Part shown: one piece after another, positions 1 to 10,254 of the stretch
Numbering within the stretch: the first letter of the stretch is position 1
Layout of the letters: every line of letters begins with the position of its first letter
Source: Scilla litardierei
Lineage: Eukaryota > Streptophyta > Magnoliopsida > Asparagales > Asparagaceae
Direction of reading: 5' to 3'
Length of the DNA: 64,000 bases
Assembly: GCA_030789695.1 (NCBI GenBank)
Contig: CM061142.1
Location: forward strand, 156,212,714-156,276,713
The notes under the pieces: generated by a model
What the model saw: only the letters and a program-made list of their open reading frames with translations
The model's database searches: none
What the model was told of the DNA's origin: nothing
Made by a program: the position numbers and the translations under genes

Positions 1-1542
1 TAGAATGAGAATTTGGATGAACTAGTTGCAACTAAATGTGGAACCAAGCTCACGCTCTCGCGCTGTTGCCGGTCTATAGCTATCCTAGGGTCGGGTCCAA
101 TCTCTTGCAAACCCTAGCCTAGGAAAGCTAGCATTAGGATCAACATCATCGTCCAATTGCGCACCGAGCCCAATCTCTTACAAACTCGGTCCACAATCTA
201 AATTAGGATAGTTCCTACCCGTCCAATCTCTTGCAAACGGGTATCGGCACGGAATTGCAACCGGAGATCCTAGTATCGGTCCAATCTCTTGCAAACCGAT
301 ACTTCGAAAATCCGACTCCAACCCAATTCGGATTTCTAGGGCTTCCTATCAAATTGGGATCCAATCTCTTGCAAATCCCAATTGATATGAATACCTAGCT
401 ATCCGTAGTAATTTGATCCCAATCTAATCTCTAATTATTGATTCTAGCACAATTTCTACCAATTTATCACAAATACGAAATTGGGCTTGTAGGGTTCATC
501 CCCACGCCCCAAGACGTGGAGACTACTCACAAATCATAGCAATAGCACAAAAATAATCAATGAAATAGACAATGGAATTCATCACAACAATGATATAAAC
601 AATAAAAATAGAGTTTTTGGGGAAGAGAGATGCAAACCAAAGTAATTCTTCAATTAATCCAACAAAAATCCAAGTTTTTCTCTTCTCCAATCACAAAATA
701 ATAAAGATAAAAAGTAATCTCAAAAAGCTGCAAAAAATCTAAGAGATGGCTCCCAAAACTAGGGTAAAAGCAGGGCTTAAATAGCCCCAAAAATCGTCCA
801 AAAATCCTGACCAAAACGCCCCTGCACAGCCTGTTTTCCGCAAATTTCGCTACAGGCAGCGCATCGCACTCGGCCGAGTGACAAAAGTCGCTCGGCCGAG
901 TGAAAACCCTGTCATTTTCCAGTAAGTCGGGGGCTTCAAGGGCCTTCAGTTCGGAGGCGGCTCGGCCGAGTGAGTTGTCGTCACTCGGCCGATGGCTTCA
1001 CTGCACTCGGGCGGACGTGGTTTACCACTCGGCCGAGTGGGTCTTCTGAAGCTCAGGTGGCCGAAAAACAGTAACTTCGATCTTTTTGAGGGCCTTCGTC
1101 TGGGCGCCACTTGGGCGGACGTGGTATCGTCACTCGGCCGATGTGGTCTCCGTCGCTCGGCCGAGTACACATGGAAATCGTGTCTGAACGGGTCGGCCGG
1201 GCAGTGTCTCGCTGGTCGGCCGAGTGGCTCCTCCACTCGGCCGAGTGGGACACAAAAGATGCCCAATCTGATTGTTTTGGCCTCCTCGTCGCTCCTGCGA
1301 CATCCATTCTTCTTCCGCTCCTCTCCAACAGTAAAATATCCCTCGGGGAGGTCGTCGGTGGCCGTGTAGAGTAAGCGCGTCTCGAGATCACTCCTAATCG
1401 CACCAAATCACCTGAAATGCGACAAAAACAACAAATCGTGAAAAGCATCACAATATCGTCGATATATCGTGAAAAACATGATTTGGGCGATCTAAATGGC
1501 ATGCAAACATGCGGAAAAAAGGTGTAAAATAAGGAGTGATCA
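1..1542 (-). repeat. 3' LTR of E1 (distal end lies outside the window)
   Basis: Positions 1-1542 align without gaps to 10171-11712. On the minus strand the LTR begins TGATCACTCC (plus-strand end ...GGAGTGATCA at 1542). The last 277 bp, by comparison with the other copy, lie left of position 1. Sub-features: palindrome array 867-1249, TATA-like TATTTAA at 777-783, hairpin array 85-386. Confidence 0.93.
85..386 (-). ncRNA. Hairpin array with constant loop (3' LTR copy)
   Basis: This is the same five hairpins in the other LTR: 85-117, 163-190, 216-243, 272-303 and 348-386. The second loop reads TTACAA here instead of TTGCAA, one of the few LTR differences. A sixth hairpin with a different loop (AAATCCGA/TCGGATTT) lies at 308-335. 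Confidence 0.75.
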
Positions 1543-1556
1543 AAATCCCCCAAGCT
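1543..1556 (-). promoter_or_regulatory. Polypurine-like tract next to the 3' LTR of E1
   Basis: On the minus strand CAAGCTTGGGGGATTT directly precedes the LTR start TGATCACTCC, the expected place of the plus-strand primer. The core CAAGCTTGGGGGA or a close variant recurs at 2137-2149, 3180-3191 and 7079-7090. Confidence 0.7.
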
Positions 1557-3526
1557 TGCCTCTTACTCGTCCTCGAGGAAGATAAGTAAAAGGCGAACCC
1601 GGTGGATTCGGAAAATGAAAACGGCGAAAAACGAAAAAAAATGAAAAACGAAGAAGAATGAAAACCAAATGAAAATAAAGACGGAAGAAAGAAGCGAAGA
1701 GGTAGGGTGCTAGATCATTTTCTCAGGACGTGGGTTTCACTTACTCTTATAGCATGCACCGAATGAGAAATACATGTCAAAGAATCTTATTTTGATATCA
1801 TAGTATAATAGTGCAAATAGAAATAGAAAACCCACGAACATTAATATAATCATGAAGAACGGAATGATTTTAAAATTAACATTGCCTGAATCATTTAAAG
1901 CGGTATACAAATCACAGATCACACACTTTTCAATTGAACGCTTTCTATCTGGAGTATAAGAGTATCACACTATAGAATAGAGAGAATGGAAAAGTTTGGA
2001 TTTCATGAAATGAACGCTAGGCTTAGATTTCTGGATTTCGTGAAGCTAGAGACAATCTCACCGAGTATAGAATATTACATAGCCTAGGTTGTCGTGCGAT
2101 GTCAAGTAGTCACTCTCTCACACATCAATGGATCCCCTCCCCCAAGCTTATCTATAAGCGTGGTGGCACAAAAATATTTACATCCCCATTTTCATATAGC
2201 TCCAAAAGCAAAGAAGAGAAAGAAGAAAGAAAGAAAGTGAGATGGGATCTTTTATTGAGGATTTTTCCTCTTTTCTCTTTTTTTTCTTTTTCTTTTTTTT
2301 CTTTTTCTCTTTTTTTTCAATAAGCAATATATACACAATGATCCCAACTCAGAGAGAGATAATGATATACAAGTATGTTTTTCTCTCTTTCATCTATTTA
2401 TTTATTTTTTTTTTTGGAATAGGGGATTTGGAGCTAGGAATAAATAGCGGGGGAAATGCCATAAAATAGAATCACTAAGGGGAGATTCACCAATGATTTT
2501 ATTTTTTAAAAGTAGAGAAATAATGTTCAAGATTTGTGGAGAAAGAAATATATATAACTCTCGGTTCACTCTATAAGACATGCACGACAACTTTAGCAGG
2601 GTAATCTAATCTACTCAGTTTCGATCGCAAAAAAAAGCTAACTAATCCAGACATATCATAGCTAACATCATTCAATCATCCCGAAGTGAAGTGTACAATT
2701 CATGCATATAGAAGTGATATAGGAAAAGAAATCGGTACTCCAGATATAGGCATTCAATGCGTGAATCTTGGTGTGTTTTCTGTGATAGCATACATATGAA
2801 TATTCAGGCTCAGTTAATAATAAAACTTCATCCATTTTCATGCGGAGAAAGTGTGGGTTACTATTCTAGATGCAAAGCAAGTCATAGCATATGATATCAG
2901 AAATAAAATCTAAGACATGACAAATATAGCATGCATATAGAATAAGCTAACTCCACGTAGACATCATCACAGAAAATTCATCTCTAGCATGAGATGAAAA
3001 AGGAAAGAAATAAAGATAAGAAAAAATAAAACTATGCAATGCGGCACACAGAGAAATAAGAAAAACGTGATGCATGGCAAAATGAAAGAAAATAAAGAAA
3101 AATGAGTGCAAAAGTGAAAAGAAACGGTGTGAAAAACTAAAAATAAAGGTGGCAAATCGAAAAAGAACGTGAGAACTCACTCCCCCAAGCTAAAGTGCAC
3201 AGTGTCCTCAATGTGCAGTGTGGCACACAGAGAGACAAGTAATGAGAGGGGCAAGTGAGGATGCATGCATGATGGAAAGAAAAAAGATAATAAAACGAAA
3301 AATAAAGAAACGAAAATATGATGCGGATATGATGCATGCACAGATATGAGTGATACGAGTATAAATGGGTCACCAAAAGCTCTCCCTCTCTCCCAAAAAA
3401 GATATATAAAGATACGGCTAATGAGAATCATAAAAAGGTGAGGGGAGGGGGGTGGTCAAAAAGGCATCAGGACCCAGCAGAGACGGGCAGCACAACGGCA
3501 AAAGGAATCGATGGCATCAAGGGTGC
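1557..3526 (-). other. 3' non-coding region of E1
   Basis: This is AT-rich DNA between the second ORF and the 3' LTR. It contains a T/C-only tract at about 2264-2330, A-rich stretches, and two extra CAAGCTTGGGGGA-like motifs (2137-2149, 3180-3191). I see no coding frame with family resemblance. The missing pol domains are not here either. Confidence 0.75.
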
Positions 3527-5731
3527 CTAGGAAGGTGGTGCTGCGCCGTCTCCGTCCTGGGGCGGAGGTGGTGGTGGTGGTGGTGTAGGCTGCTGAGCTG
3601 GGGTGGGCGTGGAAGTGGAAGCAGGTCTAGTGTGTGTGGAAGTGTGAGTGGGAACCTGCTGGGTGGGTGGTGGTACGCGCGGAAGACGCTCTAAGATCTG
3701 TGTCAGGCAGTAGTGGATCTGAGGGATCAGGGCAGAGCGTCCAGCCATCGTAGAGACGGTGGAGGACAGGGTCCTAAGGTCAGCTCTAATACCACTCACC
3801 GCCAACTCAAGAGCACGTATGCTCTGCAGTACAGTGTCGGGCGGGGGTGGTGCAGAGGGACGCACCGGTCTAGGCTGCGCGGGGCGGGGCTGGCGTACGC
3901 GAGTGGAGTATGTAACGGGCTCAGCAGGGAAGGGGACAAAAGGTGCCGCGCCAGCAAATGTGGGCCTGGCCTCAGTGTGAGGCCGGGGCACCGGCTGGTG
4001 AGAAGTAGAGGTAGCGGCAGCAAAGGAAGCGTGCAAAAGTGGCAACGAAGTGGCAAGAGAGGTCAGTGGCCCAGAAGTGTGGACAGACGCCACGACGCTC
4101 TCGGAGAATACGGCGGCTGTGGAGACAGAGGACTCTACCGCTGGGGCGGAACTGTGTGGACCAAAAGGCGCAATCCCAGCGGAGATCATGCTAGCCATGG
4201 TCTCCACGACCGCGGCAAACGAGGGCGCTCCACTCTCGACAAAGGTCGGCGGGCGCTCGGGGAGTGCGGAGCAAAGAGGCTCCACGGACAGAGGGCCAGA
4301 GGTGGCAGCGGGAGTGGTGGGGACAGCCTCGGAAGTGGTGACAGTGGTGGAAGTGGGCTCAGCAAAAGTACTCTCGACACTGACAGAGGTGGGGACAGAA
4401 GTGTCAGGAGCAGTGGAAACGTCAGGAACAGGCTGAGGGGCCACAGGGTCGACGGGGTCGGCAGCAGGCTCGGCAGGGTGTGCAGCAGGGTCTGCGGGAG
4501 CAGCGTGGGCAGCGTGGGCAGCGTGGGCCTGCTCGGCCTCCTCGGCCTCGAGCACGTACGCAGCGGGGATGATGACATCCATCGCTGGGAGCCAGTCAAC
4601 GTGGGCCGGTGCAATCTGGGTCCGAGCTGGGCTCGGGAGAATCATGTAGTCGGCACCGAAAGGGCCGTGCAACCAGACCCAATGACGCTCACCATGCGGA
4701 CGCAGCATCTTCATCCGGGCCATAACGTCTATCGACAAGGAAGTGGGGCCCGGAACGCGTCGCAGGTCGTCAGGTAGGTCCTCGCCGGTCATCATGGTAA
4801 GCAGGGTGATCAGACCGCCGCAGCATATCGGTGAGCGAGCGCCCACCGACACAATGATACGGTCTAAAAACCAAGCCGCAATGTCGATCACGACGGCGGG
4901 GACAAGCTCATCTCCATCCCTAGATAGAGCTCTGGGACGTGTCATCGCGTAGAGCATGTAAAGCTCTGGCGTAGACATCGTGCCCGGCTCATATCTGGCC
5001 AAAAAGGTGGTCGCCATAAGGCGCTGGGCAATACGTAGGCAGGGGTGGACAATGGCCGAGGCCTTGGCCCTACTAGGGTCAAAGGCGGCGTGGTGGCCTG
5101 TGATCCGGGCCCAGAAGGCACCGGCGTCGAAAGAAGGTGGGGGGATGTGGGTAGGGCCGTAACCGCGATCGGCTCCGGGGACTGCGGGCCATGAGAAGAA
5201 CGCTCTCATCATATCGAGAGTGACCTGGCACTCTCGATCCATGAACCTAAATGAGCATCCCTCATCGGTCCGGGCGATCGAACTCAAAACCTCAAGTGTC
5301 GGGCGGGTAAAAGTATCCGCCGACACCTGGAAAAAATCTCGCCAGCCCACGTTGTCGTACAACGTGAGCATCCCCTCAAGTACCCCCAGGCGTCCTAGGT
5401 CAGCGAGGTGTGCAAACCTGGAGGGTACGATCGAGCGCTGGGAGATACGCTCGAAGACGGCGCGGTGTGCGTCGTCTCGGAACGTAATCCCGAGCGGCCC
5501 GACCAGTGGAGCCGGTGGTGGTGGCTGTGGATCGGCAGGGAGAGGCTGTGCGGGCTGTGGGTGCACTGCAGGCTGTGCGGGGTGTGCGGGGCCTGCAGGC
5601 TGTGCTGGGTGTGCGGGGTGTGTGGGGGACGGTGGAGGAGAGTCCTCCAACTCGTGGGAGGGGCCGGCATCATCCGACCGCTTCCGCTTGGCGGAAGCTC
5701 TCTTCGACCGCGGCCGTGTCCGGGGCGGCAT
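3527..5731 (-). CDS. ATHILA ORF-1 family protein, second ORF of E1, intact, 734 aa
   Basis: Residues about 84-380 match the pattern of the ATHILA ORF-1 family (PF03078-like) found downstream of pol in Athila elements: FRDDAHRAVFE, LGRLGVLEGMLTLYDNVGW, LEVLSSIARTDEG, FRFMDRECQVTL, MMRAFFSWP. Function is not established; older literature calls it env-like, but I see no signal peptide or membrane segment. The N-terminus is basic (RSKRASAKRKR, 8-18), a possible nuclear localisation signal. Residues 31-77 and the tail from about 420 are rich in Pro, Ala, Ser and Thr. Upstream lies a TATA-like box and a palindrome array, so it may have its own promoter. Base composition is very GC-rich compared with the AT-rich 3' non-coding DNA that follows. 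Confidence 0.8.
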   Translation of the reverse strand: MPPRTRPRSKRASAKRKRSDDAGPSHELEDSPPPSPTHPAHPAQPAGPAHPAQPAVHPQPAQPLPADPQPPPPAPLVGPLGITFRDDAHRAVFERISQRSIVPSRFAHLADLGRLGVLEGMLTLYDNVGWRDFFQVSADTFTRPTLEVLSSIARTDEGCSFRFMDRECQVTLDMMRAFFSWPAVPGADRGYGPTHIPPPSFDAGAFWARITGHHAAFDPSRAKASAIVHPCLRIAQRLMATTFLARYEPGTMSTPELYMLYAMTRPRALSRDGDELVPAVVIDIAAWFLDRIIVSVGARSPICCGGLITLLTMMTGEDLPDDLRRVPGPTSLSIDVMARMKMLRPHGERHWVWLHGPFGADYMILPSPARTQIAPAHVDWLPAMDVIIPAAYVLEAEEAEQAHAAHAAHAAPADPAAHPAEPAADPVDPVAPQPVPDVSTAPDTSVPTSVSVESTFAEPTSTTVTTSEAVPTTPAATSGPLSVEPLCSALPERPPTFVESGAPSFAAVVETMASMISAGIAPFGPHSSAPAVESSVSTAAVFSESVVASVHTSGPLTSLATSLPLLHASFAAATSTSHQPVPRPHTEARPTFAGAAPFVPFPAEPVTYSTRVRQPRPAQPRPVRPSAPPPPDTVLQSIRALELAVSGIRADLRTLSSTVSTMAGRSALIPQIHYCLTQILERLPRVPPPTQQVPTHTSTHTRPASTSTPTPAQQPTPPPPPPPPQDGDGAAPPS

Positions 5732-6949
5732 ATCGGCCCCGAGCGCGTGCCGAAAAGTGAAAAGTGCGGCGTGTGCACAAAGAGTGGAAAGAGTTTACCC
5801 AAACACGCCGCGAGTGCTAAGCAGTGGAAGCGTGCGAAGTCCGCGCCTCCACGAAGTCCTGAGCAGCCCGTAGAAGCTCCCCTGAGCTCCCCTAAGCTCC
5901 AAAAAGCAACCTGCGCATGGAAAAGCGATATCAGCGAGTAATAATCAAAATGTATGGAGCAATAGGGGTATAACAGATAGATATGGGAATTGATTCGGGT
6001 TAGGGGTTCGATTAATACACGGATCCTCAAAAACTACGCAAAAAGAGGAGAAAATGGTGAAAACGAGCGAACCGGAGGTGATCGGAGACAAGGCCGCCGG
6101 CGGCGACTCGGGCGAGGCGTCGGCGGGCTCGGCCGGCGGTGGCGGGCCGAGCGGCGGCGGGGCAGCGGCGATCGGGCGAGTGAGGGTCGAGCGAGGGGGA
6201 ATCGGGCGTGGGAGCTGAAGGGGCGCGGGCGAGAATTGGGGATTTTCGTTTTCGAATTCCGCGCCCCCCTTCAGCTTATATATAGAAAAGTTACGACTCG
6301 GCCGAGTGACGTGATCACTCGGCCGAGCGAGGCAAATAAAAATTTCTCCCCGATATCGCTTCGGCCGAGTGGCTTTGCCAGCCTCGGCCGAGTGGAGTAA
6401 GTCCATTCGGCCGAGTGACTCAAGTTACTCGGCATGACTCGCCCTAGGAGGGTGTCCGTTTTACTCGGCCGAGTGAGAATGTAGACTCGGCCGAGTAGCA
6501 GTTCTAATGAAATGAGGAAAATAGACAGAGAGTTGGGTACAGCAGACTTCCCTCGTTCGTGAGCGGCTCGGCCGGACGAACTTCTGGACTCGGCCGAGTG
6601 ACTAGTATACTCGGCCGAGTGAGCCTTGTATTCTGCTGTTTGTCTTCGTTTAGGCTCTAAACTCCGTCTTTCTTCCTCCAGTCGATTTCATGCTCCTCCT
6701 AAGCGTCGAACGCCATCTTGGGGCGCTCCTCATCGTCTCGTTCATCCTCCTCATGATGGATCTACCTATCTCCTCTCCTGTCAAGAAAAATAGGACCCGT
6801 TATCACAAAATTTTTGGTCGGATGACTCAAAACACTAAAAATCTCTAAAACGAAAATAAAGAAAAAGTAAAAATAAAGCAAAAACCGTCGGGTTGCCTCC
6901 CGACAAGCGCTCGTTTTAGGTCGTGAGCTCGACCCCCTATAATTTTCAA
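5732..6949 (-). other. Non-coding stretch between the two ORFs of E1
   Basis: In an autonomous Athila element several kilobases of RT, RNase H and integrase would lie in this position. Here 1.2 kb holds the palindrome array (6296-6625), a TATA-like box (6275-6285) and a GC-rich leader-like segment (about 6060-6230). I see no RT motif in any frame. Confidence 0.75.
6275..6625 (-). promoter_or_regulatory. Putative internal promoter of E1: TATA box plus TCGGCCGA array
   Basis: About ten copies of the palindrome CTCGGCCGAG or close variants lie at 6296-6625. On the minus strand they are followed at once by CTATATATAAG (6275-6285), a good TATA box, about 545 bp upstream of the second ORF's ATG. 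The same array-plus-TATA order occurs in the U3 of both LTRs. Promoter function is inferred, not shown. Confidence 0.6.
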
Positions 6950-9721
6950 TCAATGCGGGATGTTTGGTGCATATGAGATGCACCCGTCAAACTTGCCGGG
7001 GAGCGCGCTTGGATTTGGACGTGGCGGCGTAGCGTGCTCCCTCGGAGGTCTCTTGTCTCGAATAGTGTTGGGGGGAGGCTCCCCCAAGCTAGCATTTGCC
7101 CCGGTCAACGGCTTAACCGGCGATGCCGATTTCCGTACCGGCGGAGCTTTCTTTGGAGACTTTAATTTCGAGAGCTTGCAGAGCTCTCGAATCCTTGCGA
7201 CATCAGCGTCGCCTTCATCAACTTCAGCGGAGAGGTCGGGGGAATCATCGTTATTGTCTTCATGGCCTAAATCCGGGCCTTCTTCAAATTCTTCATCAAA
7301 AAGGGCGCCAATTGAGTGAGGAATCGTCTCCTCTATCACCTCATCGAGGAGGTCCATATAATCGAGCTCCTCATGGTAAGGCATGTGCTTCATTGCCTTG
7401 GGAATGTGGAGCTCCACCTCGATGTTTCCGACGTTTAAGGTTAAGGTACCTTCGCGCACGTCGACGATGACTCCGGCGGTGGCGAGGAATGGGCGTCCAA
7501 GTATCAATGAGGTGTCTCCCTCTTCCTTAACGTCCATGATGACGAAGTCACATGGCAAGCATATTCCACCCGGGACTTGAAGTGGGATGTCTTCGGCAAT
7601 CCCCACCGGCCTTGTTATCCGGCCATCGGCTAATTGAATGCGCATGTCGGTGGGTTTCAACCTTGTCCCGGTGTTAAGCTTTAAGAACATGGAGAGGGGC
7701 ATGAGACTCACACTAGCCCCAAGATCGACCAACGCCTTTTGAAGAGGCACGCCGCCCAAAGTGCAAGGAATCCGAAAACTCCCCGGATCTTTAAATTTTG
7801 CCGGCTCCTTTTCTCTCTTGGTGAACCAAGAGCCCTCCTCGGCTAGCATGATCTTCTCCTTCCTCTTTCTCCCCGAAATCAAGTCCTTCAAGAATTTAGC
7901 ATATGTGGGGATCTCGATGATGGCGTCAAGGAAGGGAATATTTAGGCTAACTCCTCTTAGATACTCGAGGAATTTCGCTAGCCTTTTCTCCATTTTCGCT
8001 TTCGCTAGTCTTTGGGGGAATGGGACCGGTGGCATGAAGCGCCTCTCCTCAATTAATCGCTCCGCCCTAGTTTTCTCCTTGTCTTGTGGCTCCTTCTCCT
8101 TTTCAACGTCAACTATCGGCTCAATTGGCTCCGAGCTTTCCTCCACGGGCTCCTCAATAGGAATCATAGCGGGGGTGGTGTCCTTCCCGCCTCTAGTAGT
8201 AACGGCAACTACGGCATTGATGTGGCCCGTGTTGCCCCGTGGGTTTTGCTCCGGTTGCGCCGGCAATCTTTGAGTGTTCCGATTGAGCAACGCCAATTGC
8301 TCCGATATTTGAGCCACTACGGTATTAAGAGATTCTTGCCCCGCCTTCAAAGTAGCATTCACCTTGTTTTGCTCGACCATGAACGCATCCACTCTAGTTT
8401 CGAAATCGGATCGTTGTGGAGTTTGCGGAGGGTTTTGATTTTGATTCCTCCACCCTTGGTTGAATCCGGGAGGCCTATAAGGTGGAACTTGTTGCTTTGG
8501 TTGGAAGTTTTGTTGTGGAGGCCCCCTCGGCGGATAGTATTGTTGTTGGGGTGGTGGTGGTCGAGCTTGATTAGGCGGTTGTTGTGGCGGGTTCAAAGCT
8601 CCTTCATTGTTGGCGTAGGAGAATCTCGGATGATTTCTTGCGGCCGGATTGGACCAATACCCTTGGTTCCCCGCAACATATTGTACTTGCTCCAAGGATC
8701 CTTCTCCTTGCTCTCCTCCCGAGTACATGACTTGAGATTGGTCTTGCCAATCACACATTTGGTTGGTCGGTGCGGAGGTGGATGGGCTTCCTTGGGGCTC
8801 CGTGATGAATTTCTCCAATCTCTCCACCACCTTGTGGAGAGAATCGAATTTGCTCGTGAGCTCCGCTACGGCCTTTGCCTCGTAGATGCTAGTTGGCTTT
8901 AAGGAGGATGTGGAGTGTCCTCGCTCATCGCCCCATTGTTGGTTATTTGAGGCCATCTCCTCAATTAGGGCCGTAGCTTCCTCGGGAGTCTTTGACAAGA
9001 TTGCACCATTCGCCGCGGCATCAATAATTTGTTTGGTCCCCGGTTGGAGACCGTTGTAGAAGCTATGAACTAGCTCCCAATCCTCTATACTGTGGTGCGG
9101 GCATTGGTGCTGCAAATCCTTAAATCGCTCCCAAGCTTCATAGAGCGTCTCATGTGGTCCTTGCTTGAAGGACATGAGAGCGCTCCGGATCTTCACCGTC
9201 TTGGATGGTGGATAGAATTTGTCAATGAATGCATCCGCCAACCCGTCCCAAGAGGTGAAAACTCCGTCAGCTTGCGTCCTCAGCCAATAGAGTGCTTTGT
9301 CCTTTAGCGTGAAGGGGAAGAGGCGCAGTCTGATGGCATCGATGGGGACCCCCGGCATTTGGAAAGTGGCGCACTTCGACAAGAATGATTGGATGTGGTA
9401 GTGGGGGTTCTCATGAGCGTTCCCATGAAATGGGTCTTGTTGCATCAAAACCACCAATCCCGTCTTTAGCTCGAAGTTCTTGTCGGCCGCCAACTCCGGC
9501 ACGGCAATGGATGACGTAGTAGAAGAGGTCTTAGGCCGAAGCCTATCGCGAATAGAAATTATTCTCGCCATCCTCGCCGCCAATTCTTCGGGAGTTTCCG
9601 GGTTGGTCATAAACCGCCCTTCCGGATATTGTCTCCTTTCCGCTCTAAGTCTCCGCGCGGTACGTTCGATCTCGGGATCGAATAATAAGGCTTCGGGGTC
9701 CGCCGTAGATCTCGTGTACAT
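6950..9721 (-). CDS. Athila-type Gag-protease polyprotein, intact, 923 aa
   Basis: This ORF would encode the structural capsid protein and the aspartic protease that matures it in cytoplasmic virus-like particles. Residues about 100-260 are a retrotransposon Gag domain (LFPFTLKDKALYWL at 134-147, then EAWERFKDL and FYNGLQPGTKQ). Residues 375-435 are rich in Pro and Gln. Residues about 650-760 are a retropepsin with active site VDLGAS (666-671), the DLGAS form usual for Athila, followed by LGRPFLATA. Where relatives carry a CCHC zinc knuckle (about 323-370) only one cysteine remains (CDWQ), so the knuckle seems lost. The ORF stops where RT would follow in autonomous elements. The ATG lies 148 bp from the primer site. 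Confidence 0.92.
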   Translation of the reverse strand: MYTRSTADPEALLFDPEIERTARRLRAERRQYPEGRFMTNPETPEELAARMARIISIRDRLRPKTSSTTSSIAVPELAADKNFELKTGLVVLMQQDPFHGNAHENPHYHIQSFLSKCATFQMPGVPIDAIRLRLFPFTLKDKALYWLRTQADGVFTSWDGLADAFIDKFYPPSKTVKIRSALMSFKQGPHETLYEAWERFKDLQHQCPHHSIEDWELVHSFYNGLQPGTKQIIDAAANGAILSKTPEEATALIEEMASNNQQWGDERGHSTSSLKPTSIYEAKAVAELTSKFDSLHKVVERLEKFITEPQGSPSTSAPTNQMCDWQDQSQVMYSGGEQGEGSLEQVQYVAGNQGYWSNPAARNHPRFSYANNEGALNPPQQPPNQARPPPPQQQYYPPRGPPQQNFQPKQQVPPYRPPGFNQGWRNQNQNPPQTPQRSDFETRVDAFMVEQNKVNATLKAGQESLNTVVAQISEQLALLNRNTQRLPAQPEQNPRGNTGHINAVVAVTTRGGKDTTPAMIPIEEPVEESSEPIEPIVDVEKEKEPQDKEKTRAERLIEERRFMPPVPFPQRLAKAKMEKRLAKFLEYLRGVSLNIPFLDAIIEIPTYAKFLKDLISGRKRKEKIMLAEEGSWFTKREKEPAKFKDPGSFRIPCTLGGVPLQKALVDLGASVSLMPLSMFLKLNTGTRLKPTDMRIQLADGRITRPVGIAEDIPLQVPGGICLPCDFVIMDVKEEGDTSLILGRPFLATAGVIVDVREGTLTLNVGNIEVELHIPKAMKHMPYHEELDYMDLLDEVIEETIPHSIGALFDEEFEEGPDLGHEDNNDDSPDLSAEVDEGDADVARIRELCKLSKLKSPKKAPPVRKSASPVKPLTGANASLGEPPPNTIRDKRPPREHATPPRPNPSALPGKFDGCISYAPNIPH

Positions 9722-9869
9722 GCACAGGGAAAACAGAGTTTCAAAGAGATGATTAGTACCGTGGAAGGGTTAGGTAAGAATAGTAGGAAATAATAATAAT
9801 GGTAATAAAAAAATAATAAAAATAAAAGAAAGAAATAGCTAAGGTGAAAAAGAATCAAACGCAATCGCC

Positions 9870-9887
9870 TCCCCGGCAACGGCGCCA
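9870..9887 (-). promoter_or_regulatory. Primer-binding site, tRNA-Asp type
   Basis: On the minus strand the sequence reads TGGCGCCGTTGCCGGGGA, complementary to the 3' end of plant tRNA-Asp including CCA, the usual primer of Athila/Tat elements. It lies six bases inside the 5' LTR. This sets both the element's orientation and the LTR edge. Confidence 0.93.
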
Positions 9888-10254
9888 AAAACTTGATCGC
9901 TCCGGGACGTACACCCAAAGAACGGTTGTAGTTTTACCGCAAGCGCACGGTATAGCGGCGAGCGGGTATCGAACACAGGGAGGACGAATGACCGTGCTTG
10001 CTCCTAATCAACCTGGCTATTCAAGAATAGAGAGAGTTACCTTGGGCGATCCTGTCACAATCGTCAGACAAATGTGCGAAATATCAAATCAAATAAAGAA
10101 CGCCTAGGGAATGGGGAATCCCCGCTACTCACCGTGTTTCATAAATGTGGTTCGTCGGTATCAAAATTGCTAGAATGAGAATTTGGATGAACTAGTTGCA
10201 ACTAAATGTGGAACCAAGCTCACGCTCTCGCGCTGTTGCCGGTCTATAGCTATC

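Noticed and set aside
946..1553. Several frames of 80-170 codons on both strands in the E1 LTRs (also at 11116-11672)
   Set aside because: They arise from GC-rich palindromes (CTCGGCCGAG) and lie in the U3 promoter region; no domain.
3713..4777. A 354-codon open frame on the plus strand
   Set aside because: It is the antisense shadow of the GC-rich, Pro/Ala/Ser/Thr-coding tail of the second E1 ORF; no domain and strongly biased composition.
9870..9887. Match to the 3' end of a tRNA-Asp gene
   Set aside because: Only 18 bases match and they sit six bases from an LTR edge, so this is a primer-binding site and not a tRNA gene.
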